From JAXLXE01 sp046328115 (lineage in GTDB: Bacteria; Chloroflexota; UBA6077; JACCZL01): a DNA stretch of 64,000 nt. The translations under genes were made by a program, and so were the position numbers. Shown here one piece after another: positions 32,431 through 40,395 of the stretch. The first letter of the stretch is position 1; each line of letters opens with the position of its first letter. The notes below the pieces were generated by a model, which did no database searches, had not been told where the DNA came from, and was given only the letters and a program-made list of their open reading frames with translations. The stretch spans positions 992,001 to 1,056,000 of the forward strand of contig JAXLXE010000001.1 of assembly GCA_046328115.1 (NCBI GenBank), read 5' to 3'.

Positions 32431-33995
32431 ACGCGGTGACGCTGGCCCCGGTGCTGATGGTGCAGGGCACCGCCTCGCACGTGGGCAAGAGCACGCTGGT
32501 GGCGGGCCTGTGCCGGCTGTTCCGGCAGGACGGCGTGCGGGTGGCGCCGTTCAAGGCCCAGAACATGGCGCTGAACTCGTACGTGGCGGCCGAGGGTGGG
32601 GAGATCGGGCGGTCGCAGGCGCTGCAGGCGCAGGCGGCCGGCCTGGATCCCTCGATCGACATGAATCCCATCTTGCTGAAGCCGGAGGGCGAGGCCCGCT
32701 GCCAGGTGGTGGTGAACGGAAGGTCGCGGGGATCGATGAGCGCCGCGCGTTACCAGCAGACGAAGCTCGATCTCTGGCCAGATGTCGTAGCCGCGCTGAA
32801 CCGCCTGCGCCAGCGTTACGACCTGGTGATCGCGGAGGGCGCCGGAAGTCCGGCCGAGATCAACCTGCGTTCGACGGACCTGGCGAACATGCGGGTGGCG
32901 CTCCACACGAACGCCGCGGTGATCCTGGTGGGCGACATTGACCGCGGCGGGGTATTCGCCTCACTGCTGGGGACGTATTGGCTGCTGGATGAGTCTGAGC
33001 GGCGGCGGCTGTGCGGATTCGCAATCAACAAGTTCCGCGGCGACCCGTCGATCCTGGAGCCTGGGCTGGTAGAGCTGCGCGAGCGCACGGGGATCCCCGT
33101 GCTGGGCGTGCTCCCCCACCTCTCGCGGGTCCAGCTACCGGAAGAGGACTCCCTGGGGCTGGAAGGCGGTGTATCGCGCGCGGACGGTCGGCCGACCGTA
33201 GCCGTCATTCGGCTGCCGCACATCGCGAATTTTGACGAGTTCGCGCCCCTCGCTACGGAGCCGGGCATCAGACTGGTGTACGCGTCCGCGCCCGCCGAGC
33301 TCGCCGGGGCAGCGCTGGTCATCATCCCCGGGACCAAGACCACGATTGAGGACCTGGCCTGGCTGCGCAGGACCGGCCTGGCCGACTGGATCCGCGCCAG
33401 CACTGTGCCGCTCATCGGGATCTGCGGGGGTTTCCAGATGCTGGGACGGGAGATTCTGGATCCGGAGGGCGTGGAGTCGGACGAGGGACGTGCCGAGGGC
33501 CTGGGCTTGATTCCTATGACAACCACGTTTGTCGCCGACAAGCGAACGGTGCGGGTGCGCGCGCGGGTGCTGGCCCAGCGGGGTCCGCTGGCGGGTGTCG
33601 ACCAAACGGAGGTCGAGGGCTACGAGATTCACATGGGCCGCTGGACGACCCCGGAGGTGGCCGCGCCCGCGCTGATGTTAGACGACGAGCGAGCTGCGGA
33701 TGGCTACGTGTCTCAAGACGGGCGGGTGACGGGCACGTACGTGCACGGGCTGTTCGAGAATGAAGCGTGCAGGGCCACCCTGGTGCGGTTCGTCGGCGGA
33801 GCGTCCGGCGGGCCGAGCGGCGCGAGCCGTGACGAGGAATTGGATCGGTTGGCGGCGTGCCTGCGGCAGCACCTGGACCTGGGGGCGATCCGGACGGCGT
33901 GCGGTCTGGCGAGCTCGAGCGCAGGCGGATCGAAACACCCCTCACCCCAGCCCTCTCCCGCGGGAGAGGGAGAAGGCGGCGTGCCGGCATTGTGA
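32427..33995 (+). CDS. cobQ: cobyric acid synthase CobQ
   Basis: 522 residues; ATP-dependent glutamine amidotransferase that amidates four carboxyls of adenosylcobyrinic acid diamide. The synthetase domain has the P-loop GTASHVGKST (residues about 13-22), AEGAGSPAEINLR and VGDIDRGGVFAS. The glutaminase domain has the nucleophile Cys in IGICGGFQMLGREI and the His in TYVHGLFENEA. The final 30 residues (from about 493) are low complexity, encoded by a dispersed palindromic repeat (33951-33970), and are probably not functional. Coupled to cobS. Confidence 0.95.
   Translation: MNAVTLAPVLMVQGTASHVGKSTLVAGLCRLFRQDGVRVAPFKAQNMALNSYVAAEGGEIGRSQALQAQAAGLDPSIDMNPILLKPEGEARCQVVVNGRSRGSMSAARYQQTKLDLWPDVVAALNRLRQRYDLVIAEGAGSPAEINLRSTDLANMRVALHTNAAVILVGDIDRGGVFASLLGTYWLLDESERRRLCGFAINKFRGDPSILEPGLVELRERTGIPVLGVLPHLSRVQLPEEDSLGLEGGVSRADGRPTVAVIRLPHIANFDEFAPLATEPGIRLVYASAPAELAGAALVIIPGTKTTIEDLAWLRRTGLADWIRASTVPLIGICGGFQMLGREILDPEGVESDEGRAEGLGLIPMTTTFVADKRTVRVRARVLAQRGPLAGVDQTEVEGYEIHMGRWTTPEVAAPALMLDDERAADGYVSQDGRVTGTYVHGLFENEACRATLVRFVGGASGGPSGASRDEELDRLAACLRQHLDLGAIRTACGLASSSAGGSKHPSPQPSPAGEGEGGVPAL
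33951..33970. repeat. perfect 20-bp palindrome in the 3' end of cobQ
   Basis: CCCTCTCCCG mirrored by CGGGAGAGGG; this belongs to the widespread CTCACCCCAGCCCTCTCCC-type bacterial palindromic element. It lies inside the reading frame and gives CobQ a PSPQPSPAGEGEG tail. Confidence 0.8.
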
Positions 33996-34031
33996 TGCCA
34001 ACGATGATGGTGGCGGCAGCGCGCGGCCCTG

Positions 34032-34037
34032 TACAAT
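34032..34037 (+). promoter_or_regulatory. -10 box of ruvCAB
   Basis: TACAAT, 63 bases before the ruvC ATG. No good -35 is seen. Confidence 0.45.
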
Positions 34038-34100
34038 CGCGAACGCGTGTTCTAGGCTGCCCGCGGCGGCAGCCGCCGCTCTCAGGTCGGAGGCCAGTCC

Positions 34101-34601
34101 ATGCGAGTGCTGGGGGTTGATCCGGGGTTGACCCGAACCGGCTGGGCCTCCGTGGCGGCCGAGGGATCTGGGTATCGGCTGCTGGCGGCGAGTGTGATCG
34201 CGCCGCGGGGCGGGGAGAACCTACCGGCCCGGCTCCGCGAGGCGTACGACGAGTTCACTGGCATCCTGGATCGTGAGCAGCCGGTGCTGGTGGTCGTGGA
34301 GGACGTGTTTGCTACGCCGAAGTTCCCAGCCGCGGCGCTGAAGATGGCACACCTGCGCGGCGTGCTGTGCCTGGCGGCAGCCCAGCGAGAAATCGAGGTG
34401 CTGGCGATGACGGCGACCACCGTGAAGCAGCGCCTCACGGGCAATGGCCACGCCTCCAAGGACCAGGTGCAGCACATGGTGTTTCGGCTGTGTGACGTGG
34501 GTGCACGGAAGCTACCGATGGACCTGAGCGACGCGATTGGGTTGGCGATCGCCGGGCTGCACCAGATGCGCTCGGCCACGCTGGGGATGCTGGCGCGATG
34601 A
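34101..34601 (+). CDS. ruvC: Holliday junction resolvase RuvC
   Basis: 166 residues; cuts Holliday junctions symmetrically. The acidic catalytic residues are seen in VLGVDPGLTRTGWA (Asp7), VVVEDVFATPKFPAAALKMAHLRGV (Glu) and MDLSDAIGLAIAG (Asp). Length is normal. It is first in a ruvC-ruvA-ruvB operon, overlapping ruvA by ATGA. Confidence 0.95.
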   Translation: MRVLGVDPGLTRTGWASVAAEGSGYRLLAASVIAPRGGENLPARLREAYDEFTGILDREQPVLVVVEDVFATPKFPAAALKMAHLRGVLCLAAAQREIEVLAMTATTVKQRLTGNGHASKDQVQHMVFRLCDVGARKLPMDLSDAIGLAIAGLHQMRSATLGMLAR

Positions 34602-35206
34602 TCGCCTCGCTACGCGGCCAGTACCGGGGCAAACTGGGCGATGCCATCATCGTGGACGCGGCCGGCGTGGGCTACGAGGTGGTGCTGCCGCCGGTGGTCG
34701 AGCAGGAGCTCGGTGGGCTGGCGGAAGGCCAGGAGCTGTTCCTACACATCGCCTACGTGGCCTCCCGGGATCAGCCAGCGCCGGTGCTGTACGGCTTCAC
34801 CCGGCCGGAGGAGAAGGAGTTCTGGGGGCTACTGCGCTCCGTGCCGCGGGTGGGGCCGCGTCAGGCGTGCCGAGCCATGGTCCTGCCGGTCAATCGGATT
34901 GCCCAGGCCATCGCGGAGCGGAACACCAACCTGGTAGACAGCCTGCCCGGGATCAGCGCCCAGGGCGCGGAGAAGATCGTGGCAACGCTGCGGAACAAGG
35001 TGAGCCAATTCGTTCACGACGATGAGATTCGCCCGGCCGCGGCGCCGAGCCTGGGTGCGGAGGAGCTCAAACGGATGGCCGTGGATCTGCTGGTGGATAT
35101 GGGCATCCGCCGGGCGGACGCCGTGCGGGACGTGGACAAGCTGCTGGACTCGAATCCCGGCCTCCAGAAGGTGGAGGACGTGGTGATGGAGTACTTCCGC
35201 AAGTGA
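34598..35206 (+). CDS. ruvA: Holliday junction DNA helicase subunit RuvA
   Basis: 202 residues that tetramerise on the junction. The N-terminal OB fold is clear (MIASLRGQYRGKLGDAIIVDAAGVGYEVVLPP, YGFTRPEEKEFW). Two helix-hairpin-helix motifs follow; the first is diverged (VPRVGPRQACRAM rather than VxGIGPKxA), the second is near normal (LPGISAQGAEKIVATLRNK). The C-terminal RuvB-binding domain (AEELKRMAVDLLVDMGIRRADAVRDVDKLL) is intact. Confidence 0.93.
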   Translation: MIASLRGQYRGKLGDAIIVDAAGVGYEVVLPPVVEQELGGLAEGQELFLHIAYVASRDQPAPVLYGFTRPEEKEFWGLLRSVPRVGPRQACRAMVLPVNRIAQAIAERNTNLVDSLPGISAQGAEKIVATLRNKVSQFVHDDEIRPAAAPSLGAEELKRMAVDLLVDMGIRRADAVRDVDKLLDSNPGLQKVEDVVMEYFRK

Positions 35207-35216
35207 GCGCGTACCC

Positions 35217-36242
35217 GTGAGTCTGCCGCGCATCATCTCTGGCCAGGAGCAGCCAGACGACGAGCGCGTCAGCACGGCGCTGCGGCCGCAGTCGCTGGAG
35301 GCCTTCATCGGCCAGCAGGGGCTGAAGGAGCGGCTGGGCATCGCCATCCAGGCGGCGCAAGGCCGCGACGAGCCGCTCGAGCACATCCTGTTCCACGGGC
35401 CGCCCGGACTGGGCAAGACCTCCCTGGCCCACATCATCGCCACCGAGATGCGGGGGCGTCTTGTGGCCACATCTGGACCGGCCCTGGAGAAGACGGCCGA
35501 CCTGATGGGCATCCTCACCAACCTGGAGCATGGCGACGTGCTGTTCGTGGACGAGATCCACCGAACGCCGCGGACCATTGAGGAGTACCTCTACCCCGCC
35601 ATGGAAGACTTCGCGGTGGACTTCGTGCTGGACAAGGGGCCGTTTGCCAAGGCGATCCGGCTGTCGCTCAAGCGGTTCACGCTAGTGGGCGCCACGACTC
35701 GGGCGGGGCTGCTGGCCTCACCGCTGCGAGACCGGTTTGGGCTGCAGTTCCACCTGGGCTTCTACGAGCCGGAGGAGCTGCAGGAGATCGTGACCCGCTC
35801 GGCGCGCCTGTTGGAAGTGGACGTCCATCCAGCGGCGGCCGCGGTGCTGGCGCGGCGTTCACGCGGGACGCCCCGCATCGCCAATCGGCTGCTGCGGCGC
35901 GTCCGCGACTTCGCCCAGGTGAGAAACCACGCCAATGTGAACTCGGACGTGGCAGAGTCTTCGCTCCATCTGGAGGGCGTGGACGGCCAGGGCCTGGACG
36001 AGCTTGATCGCAAGGTGCTGGGCACCATCATCTCGCACTACCGCGGTGGTCCCGTTGGCATCGAGGCGCTGGCCGCGACGCTTCAGGAGGAGACGGACAC
36101 GCTGACGGACGTGGTGGAGCCGTATCTGCTCCAGCAGGGCTTCCTGATTCGCTCGGCTAACGGGCGGCGGGCCACACCGCTAGCGTACCGCCACCTGGGC
36201 CTGGAGCCGCCGGTTTCCCCGGAGCAGCAGTCTCTGCTCTGA
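35217..36242 (+). CDS. ruvB: Holliday junction DNA helicase motor RuvB
   Basis: 341-residue AAA+ hexamer that drives branch migration. Motifs: TALRPQSLEAFIGQ, Walker A FHGPPGLGKTSLAHIIA, Walker B LFVDEIHR, sensor LVGATTRAGLLASPLRDRF, arginine finger RGTPRIANRLLRRVRDFA, and the C-terminal winged helix FLIRSANGRRATPLAYRHLG. The start is GTG 35217, 10 bases after ruvA. Confidence 0.97.
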   Translation: MSLPRIISGQEQPDDERVSTALRPQSLEAFIGQQGLKERLGIAIQAAQGRDEPLEHILFHGPPGLGKTSLAHIIATEMRGRLVATSGPALEKTADLMGILTNLEHGDVLFVDEIHRTPRTIEEYLYPAMEDFAVDFVLDKGPFAKAIRLSLKRFTLVGATTRAGLLASPLRDRFGLQFHLGFYEPEELQEIVTRSARLLEVDVHPAAAAVLARRSRGTPRIANRLLRRVRDFAQVRNHANVNSDVAESSLHLEGVDGQGLDELDRKVLGTIISHYRGGPVGIEALAATLQEETDTLTDVVEPYLLQQGFLIRSANGRRATPLAYRHLGLEPPVSPEQQSLL

Positions 36243-36290
36243 CTCCGCCGCGCTATCATCTGGCATGCGAGTGATGGCATAGGCTGCCGG

Positions 36291-37091
36291 ATGGAACCTC
36301 AGAAACCCGTCCCAACCAAGCTGCGGCGGCTGCACGAGCTGGCCGAGCGCGTGACCGAGAACCTGCGGCAACACCGTCAGCCGGCCGTGCGCATGTCTGC
36401 CGCGCTGCTGCTGGCCGCGTCGCTCGCGGCGTGCAGTCCATCAGGGTCGGCCGCGCCGCCGGTTCCCACCGTTGCGCCGCTGGCACAGGAGGTGCGGCTG
36501 GGGCTGCCTGGCTCGCCCGGGCGCTACGATGTGAACGAGTCGTCCGTGACCCGCGACGAGCAGGGGGTGTACCGCTTTGACTGGACCAACCCCCTCACCG
36601 GCGCGACCGGCCAGGCGGCGACGAGCCTGTTGCGACTGGCGCCGTCAGACGTAACCCGGCTGGAGATGGCCGGGACCGATCCGATCCTCCACCTGCGTCG
36701 TGACGCGGAGATCCCGCTGGTGGTGCCGGATCGCATCGACACAATTGGGTCAGTGACGGGCACCCCGACCCCGGTGCCGGTGGTCACCGGCGGCCACACG
36801 GTGTACGCACACTGGTCGCCGTTCGTGGGATACACGGGATCCGCGCCGGCGTATCACGATCCGCCGGCCAGCACGGTGGCACAGGGCGATCGAGTCACCG
36901 GGTCACGGACCTCGACGGCGCCGCTGCCCTCTGGGGACCGGACGCTGGCGAAGGGCATGGCGCGGCCGGGCGGTGGCATCGCCTCGGCTCGGGGCGGGCT
37001 GTCCGGCTCAGGGCCCACGGCCAGCGGGGCAGCGCGTCCGAGCTCCACGTCCTGGGGCGGCCGCGGTGGATTCAGCGGCGGACTCGGCTAA
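36291..37091 (+). CDS. predicted lipoprotein with Gly/Arg-rich C-terminus
   Basis: 266 residues. A basic 34-residue leader precedes a lipoprotein signal (MSAALLLAASLAAC, Cys about 48); the alternative start ATG 36393 would put the signal at the N-terminus. A beta-rich domain (about 65-145) is followed by an unstructured Pro/Ser/Gly-rich half containing HTVYAHWSPFVGYTGSAPAYHD. The tail ends SSTSWGGRGGFSGGLG. The RGGF-type tail resembles by eye that of DUF1190 proteins such as E. coli YjfM, which are encoded beside DUF350 and GSP-synthase-like genes, as here. It may be the target of the downstream ATP-grasp ligase (inference). Confidence 0.65.
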   Translation: MEPQKPVPTKLRRLHELAERVTENLRQHRQPAVRMSAALLLAASLAACSPSGSAAPPVPTVAPLAQEVRLGLPGSPGRYDVNESSVTRDEQGVYRFDWTNPLTGATGQAATSLLRLAPSDVTRLEMAGTDPILHLRRDAEIPLVVPDRIDTIGSVTGTPTPVPVVTGGHTVYAHWSPFVGYTGSAPAYHDPPASTVAQGDRVTGSRTSTAPLPSGDRTLAKGMARPGGGIASARGGLSGSGPTASGAARPSSTSWGGRGGFSGGLG

Positions 37092-37098
37092 GCGGTCG

Positions 37099-37284
37099 AT
37101 GTCCCGACGGGAGCCCGCCGCCAGCGACAGTCATCTGGCGCGGCTGATCCGAGGCTCCAGGGACCTCCCGCCCTCGTTGCGGCGGCAGTGGCTGCGGGTG
37201 TTGCCGCACCTGAGCATTGAGGAGCGAGCCGAACTGCTGGCCACCCTCACAGCGGCCACGGACGACACCAGCACCGCGTCGTGA
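37099..37284 (+). CDS. small helical protein, 61 aa
   Basis: ATG 37099, 7 bases after the lipoprotein stop; product MSRREPAASDSHLARLIRGS followed by PPSLRRQWLRVLPHLSIEERAELLATLTAATDD. It looks like two or three amphipathic helices, soluble, with no Cys. Its stop overlaps the next gene (GTGA, 37281-37284), placing it inside the ATP-grasp/DUF350 cluster. No family recognised. Confidence 0.6.
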   Translation: MSRREPAASDSHLARLIRGSRDLPPSLRRQWLRVLPHLSIEERAELLATLTAATDDTSTAS

Positions 37285-37904
37285 CGTCGTTCCGGGCGGT
37301 GGCACGAGGCAGCAGGGCGCTGATTCGTTGGCAGCGCGCGGCCGGGCCGCTCTGGAGCTACGTGCTCGCCGCGCCGTTCATCGCGCCCGTGCCGCTACCG
37401 CGATCGCCGCGGCTACGCGAGGAGGCCGTTCCCGGGCTACAGCAGACGGTCGCGGAGCACATCCACGGCGGCGTGGTGATCGTCGACCTGGATCCGGTGG
37501 TCGGCCTGCGGCAGGCGCCGGAATGGACGCAGGCGGGGGCGTTCGTGGTGCCGGTCATCCAGCGTTGGCCCGCGCACCCGGCCGTACTGGATTCGCGGGC
37601 CCTCCTACGGGCGCTCGTTTCGCCAACCGTCGCGCCACGCAAGCCGTCCACGCCAGACGGAGTGGTGCTGGTGCTGGACGGGCCCCGCGCTGGACGACCG
37701 GGCCCACCGCTCCACGCGCGCTTGTTCGACAACCGCTACCAGTACCCGCTCTGCCGTTTCCCGCCAGCCAGCCTGCTGGCCAGCCAGTCTATCGGGCGGG
37801 CAACGCTGGTGACGGACCGGTCGGTGGCGCCAGACGTGCTGCCGTATCTGGGCGCCCTGGCCAATGGCGGGCTGGCCGTGTCCGTCGTCCAGATCGCCGC
37901 CTGA
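37281..37904 (+). CDS. unknown protein upstream of the ATP-grasp ligase
   Basis: 207 residues from GTG 37281. Predicted strands GGVVIVDLDPVVG, GAFVVPVIQRW, DGVVLVLDGPRAG and LAVSVVQIAA alternate with helices, giving a Rossmann-like alpha/beta impression, with no signal peptide. FDNRYQYPLCRFPPASLLASQSIGRATLVTD is the most motif-like stretch. The gene is coupled to the 61-aa gene and ends 14 bases before the ATP-grasp gene, so it probably works with that ligase. No known family or catalytic motif is recognised. Confidence 0.6.
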   Translation: MTSFRAVARGSRALIRWQRAAGPLWSYVLAAPFIAPVPLPRSPRLREEAVPGLQQTVAEHIHGGVVIVDLDPVVGLRQAPEWTQAGAFVVPVIQRWPAHPAVLDSRALLRALVSPTVAPRKPSTPDGVVLVLDGPRAGRPGPPLHARLFDNRYQYPLCRFPPASLLASQSIGRATLVTDRSVAPDVLPYLGALANGGLAVSVVQIAA

Positions 37905-37918
37905 GGGGCGCCCGGGCA

Positions 37919-39178
37919 GTGCGCGCGCTCATCGACGATCCCACCGCGATCTCGGAGCGCCAGTACCAGCGCTTCCTCCGTCGAGCCCAGGTGCGCGCGT
38001 TGATGGCGGATCATCTGGTCGCCGGCGAGCCGTACCCGGCCTTGAACGCGCTGGTCGTGACTCGTCGCGATCACGAGGCGCTGGCAGACGCGGTGGTGCC
38101 GCTGTCGCGCGCATTTGTGAAGGCTGGACGCGTGGTGGCGCGGGATCCAGCGACCGTGGTGGCCATGGGCTTCCCCTGGATGGCAGCGGAGCTCCTGGCG
38201 GCCGAGACCGCCATGCTGCCGCTGCTCTCGCGGTTCGACTTCGTTGTGGACGGGAACGGACGCTGGTGGGTGCTGGAGCTGAACGCGGATACACCGTCTG
38301 GCGTCCGCGAGGCCATCGGGATGGACCCGTTGGTGGCGGAGCTACGCCCCGAGGCATCGCCGCTCGCGCAACCGAGTGCTGCGCTTGGGAAGCTCCTGAC
38401 CCAGGCATTTGTGGATCGGGTCGGCCAGCAGACCACTCCCAGCCGCCTGGGCCTGGTGACCACGGCGGGCGAGCTTGAAGACCTGGCGCAGATGGCGTTT
38501 ACCCAGGGGTTAATCGAGGAGCCGCTACGTAAGCGGGGTGTGGAGGTGTTGCTGGGCGACGCCGACAACCTGGGTTTCAAGGCCGGGCGCACGACGCTGT
38601 TGGGTCGGCCGATCGACCACCTGTACCGCTACGTGCCCCTGGAGGCGATGCTGGGACACGAGTCGTTCGTGACGCTCTACGAGGCGGTGGTGAGCGGGCG
38701 GCTTCGGCTGCTCAACGGGCTGTTCGGGCTGCTGCTGCAGTGCAAGGGCCTGCTGGCCTGGATCTGGGAACGGCGGCGGTCGTCTCTGTTCACCGCGGGG
38801 GAGCGCGACGCACTGGAGCGCTATCTCACGCCGACCTGGCACGCCGGGTCCCACGGGGTGCCAGCGGCCAAGGAGGGACTGGTTGCCAAGCATGCGTTTG
38901 GCCGCGAAGGCGCGGAAGTACTGTTCGGCGACTCGGTGGACGATGCCACCTGGCGTGCGCTGCCGGAGCTCGGCGCGTACGTGATTCAGCCGAGGATAGA
39001 GGTGCAGGAGTTTGCGGCCGGCGTGTTCACGTCAGGCGGCCCCATGGTGTGGCAGGGTCGCGCCACGGTGGGCGCGTTCGCGGTGGTCGGCCGATTCGGA
39101 GGCTACTACAGCCGCTTTGGCGGTCGGGTGATCACGAACCGCGCGAAGTGGATGGCGACCTACGTAGAGGCCGACTGA
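37919..39178 (+). CDS. glutathionylspermidine-synthase-like ATP-grasp ligase
   Basis: 419 residues. The C-terminal synthetase half of glutathionylspermidine synthase is recognisable: FDFVVDGNGRWWVLELNADTPSGVREA (ATP/Mg2+ site with Glu and Asn), AKHAFGREGAEVLFGD, YVIQPRIEVQEFA, and the C-terminal GRFGGYYSRFGGRVITNRAKWMATYVE. The amidase half is absent. Such stand-alone ligases form amide bonds between a carboxylate and an amine or peptide. The start is GTG 37919 with GAGGGG upstream; an open frame reaching back to 37217 overlaps the previous gene and is rejected. Neighbours are a lipoprotein and DUF350, as in the E. coli yjfLMC operon. Confidence 0.85.
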   Translation: MRALIDDPTAISERQYQRFLRRAQVRALMADHLVAGEPYPALNALVVTRRDHEALADAVVPLSRAFVKAGRVVARDPATVVAMGFPWMAAELLAAETAMLPLLSRFDFVVDGNGRWWVLELNADTPSGVREAIGMDPLVAELRPEASPLAQPSAALGKLLTQAFVDRVGQQTTPSRLGLVTTAGELEDLAQMAFTQGLIEEPLRKRGVEVLLGDADNLGFKAGRTTLLGRPIDHLYRYVPLEAMLGHESFVTLYEAVVSGRLRLLNGLFGLLLQCKGLLAWIWERRRSSLFTAGERDALERYLTPTWHAGSHGVPAAKEGLVAKHAFGREGAEVLFGDSVDDATWRALPELGAYVIQPRIEVQEFAAGVFTSGGPMVWQGRATVGAFAVVGRFGGYYSRFGGRVITNRAKWMATYVEAD

Positions 39179-39184
39179 CGTCCG

Positions 39185-39397
39185 TCAGGAGATGGCGGCT
39201 GCGACGACCAGCGCCAGCCCAAGGATGAAGGCGCCCGCCAGGATCGCGGCGGCGACGTTCCCGTCCTCGAAGATCCGCTTGTTGAGATCCGTCGGCGTCA
39301 TCGCGTCGAACAGTCGGTAGCCGGCGAACAGGAGGACGAACCCCAGCAGGGTAAACAGCACCGAGAGGCCGGCGTTTGCCAGTGTCTGTTCCATCAC
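39185..39397 (-). CDS. DUF350 membrane protein
   Basis: 70 residues with two transmembrane helices (about 8-27 and 47-68), the single-repeat form of DUF350 (YjfL/UshA-like annotation aside). The conserved middle reads FDAMTPTDLNKRIFEDGNVAAAILAGAF. DUF350 proteins recur next to GSP-synthase-like ligases. The gene is convergent with the ligase (6 bases between stops) and has its own promoter. Confidence 0.88.
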   Translation of the reverse strand: MMEQTLANAGLSVLFTLLGFVLLFAGYRLFDAMTPTDLNKRIFEDGNVAAAILAGAFILGLALVVAAAIS

Positions 39398-39420
39398 CGC
39401 TCCAATCGCGATCGGACGGG

Positions 39421-39449
39421 AGCATACGCCACGGCCACCCCTGAATCAA
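39421..39449 (-). promoter_or_regulatory. promoter of the DUF350 gene
   Basis: On the minus strand TTGATT (39449-39444), 17-base spacer, TATGCT (39426-39421), about 24 bases before the start codon. Confidence 0.6.
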
Positions 39450-39471
39450 CCGTCGGCGGACGTGCCACGCG

Positions 39472-39500
39472 TTGCCACGGCGTGGGCAAGCAGCTATGCT
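39472..39500 (+). promoter_or_regulatory. promoter of the B12 operon
   Basis: TTGCCA (39472-39477), 17-base spacer, TATGCT (39495-39500), placing transcription start near 39507, about 20 bases before the riboswitch. Divergent from the DUF350 promoter, which uses the same -10 hexamer. Confidence 0.6.
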
Positions 39501-39525
39501 TGGCGCAACCACAACCGCATATGCG

Positions 39526-39704
39526 CTCCTCCGGTGGCACCCCGCGCGCGGCAGCGGCGGGGTGCAGAATAGGGAAGGCGGTGCAAATCCGCCGCGGTCG
39601 CGCCACTGTGAACGGGGAGCTCGCCGGCGAGCAGCCACTGTCCCAGTAGGGATGGGAAGGCGCCGGCAGCGACGATCCGCCAGCCAGGAGACCTGCCAGG
39701 GGAG
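39526..39704 (+). promoter_or_regulatory. cobalamin riboswitch aptamer
   Basis: All conserved boxes are present in order: GGTGGCACC at the 5' side, CAGAATAGGGAAGGCGGTGCAAATCCGCC (near 39564-39593, written here by its parts), GCGCCACTGTGAACGGGG, and the 3' B12 box GCCAGCCAGGAGACCTGCCA. The closing stem pairs TGGCA (39535-39539) with TGCCA (39694-39698), extended by CTCCT with AGGGGAG. It controls the downstream cobO-cobN operon, so expression should fall when cobalamin is plentiful. Confidence 0.95.
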
Positions 39705-39746
39705 CGTTCGGCACAGCTCTTCGCGATAGAGGGCTTCCGATCACGA

Positions 39747-39806
39747 GCCTCCCCGCGTCCACATGTCGGTGGACGATGGGCGCCCGCGTCGGCGGCCCCG
39801 GGAGGC
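39747..39806 (+). promoter_or_regulatory. possible Shine-Dalgarno sequestering helix of the riboswitch
   Basis: GCCTCCC (39747-39753) is exactly complementary to GGGAGGC (39800-39806), which contains the cobO ribosome binding site. A local hairpin GTCCAC/GTGGAC lies between them. There is no terminator-like U run, so regulation is probably translational. Confidence 0.5.
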
Positions 39807-39810
39807 GGCG

Positions 39811-40395
39811 ATGACCACGGACATATCCCCAGCACGGGCACGGCCGGGCCAGAAGCGCGAGACGCGGGGCCTGGTCATCGTGAACACCGGCGAGGGGAAG
39901 GGCAAGACCACCGCCGCGCTGGGGCTGGCGCTACGCGCCGCCGGCAACGATCTCAAGATCCTGATCATCCAGTTCATCAAGGGCCGCTGGAAGACGGGCG
40001 AGTCGCAGTCGCTCCAGCTCCTTTCGCCGAACGTGGACCTGATACGGACTGGACTCGGCTTCACCATCGAGCGACTGCGCGATCAGCGAATTCCGCTGGC
40101 CGACCACGAGATGGCGGCCACGGACGCGTTCAGCCGCGCAGCCGAGGTGGTGAGGTCTGGCGAGTACGACATGATCGTGCTGGACGAGATCCTGGGATCC
40201 GTCAAGGCGGGCCTGATCCCGCTCCCGAACGTCCTGGAGCTGATCCGGGAGAAGCCGCCGGCGCTGCACCTGGTACTGACCGGCCGCGGTGCTCCTCCGG
40301 AGCTCATCGAGGCGGCCGATCTGGTGACGGAGATGAAGATGGTGAAGCACCCGTACCAGCAGGGCATCAAGGCGCAGCGCGGGATCGAGTTCTAG
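39811..40395 (+). CDS. cobO: corrinoid adenosyltransferase CobO/BtuR
   Basis: 194 residues from ATG 39811 (GGGAGG 6-11 bases upstream); 39763 is an in-frame alternative. It adds the 5'-deoxyadenosyl group to cob(I)alamin-type corrinoids. P-loop TGEGKGKTTAALGLALRA, IIQFIKGRWKTGES, YDMIVLDEILGS, LVLTGRGAPPELIEAADLVTEM and the C-terminal KHPYQQGIKAQRGIEF are all diagnostic. It is first in the riboswitch-controlled operon; cobN starts at the base after its stop. Confidence 0.95.
   Translation: MTTDISPARARPGQKRETRGLVIVNTGEGKGKTTAALGLALRAAGNDLKILIIQFIKGRWKTGESQSLQLLSPNVDLIRTGLGFTIERLRDQRIPLADHEMAATDAFSRAAEVVRSGEYDMIVLDEILGSVKAGLIPLPNVLELIREKPPALHLVLTGRGAPPELIEAADLVTEMKMVKHPYQQGIKAQRGIEF

Noticed and set aside
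37217..37918. N-terminal extension of the ATP-grasp gene
   Set aside because: It overlaps the 207-aa gene in another frame and is Arg/Ala-rich. GTG 37919 has a ribosome site and starts the family homology.
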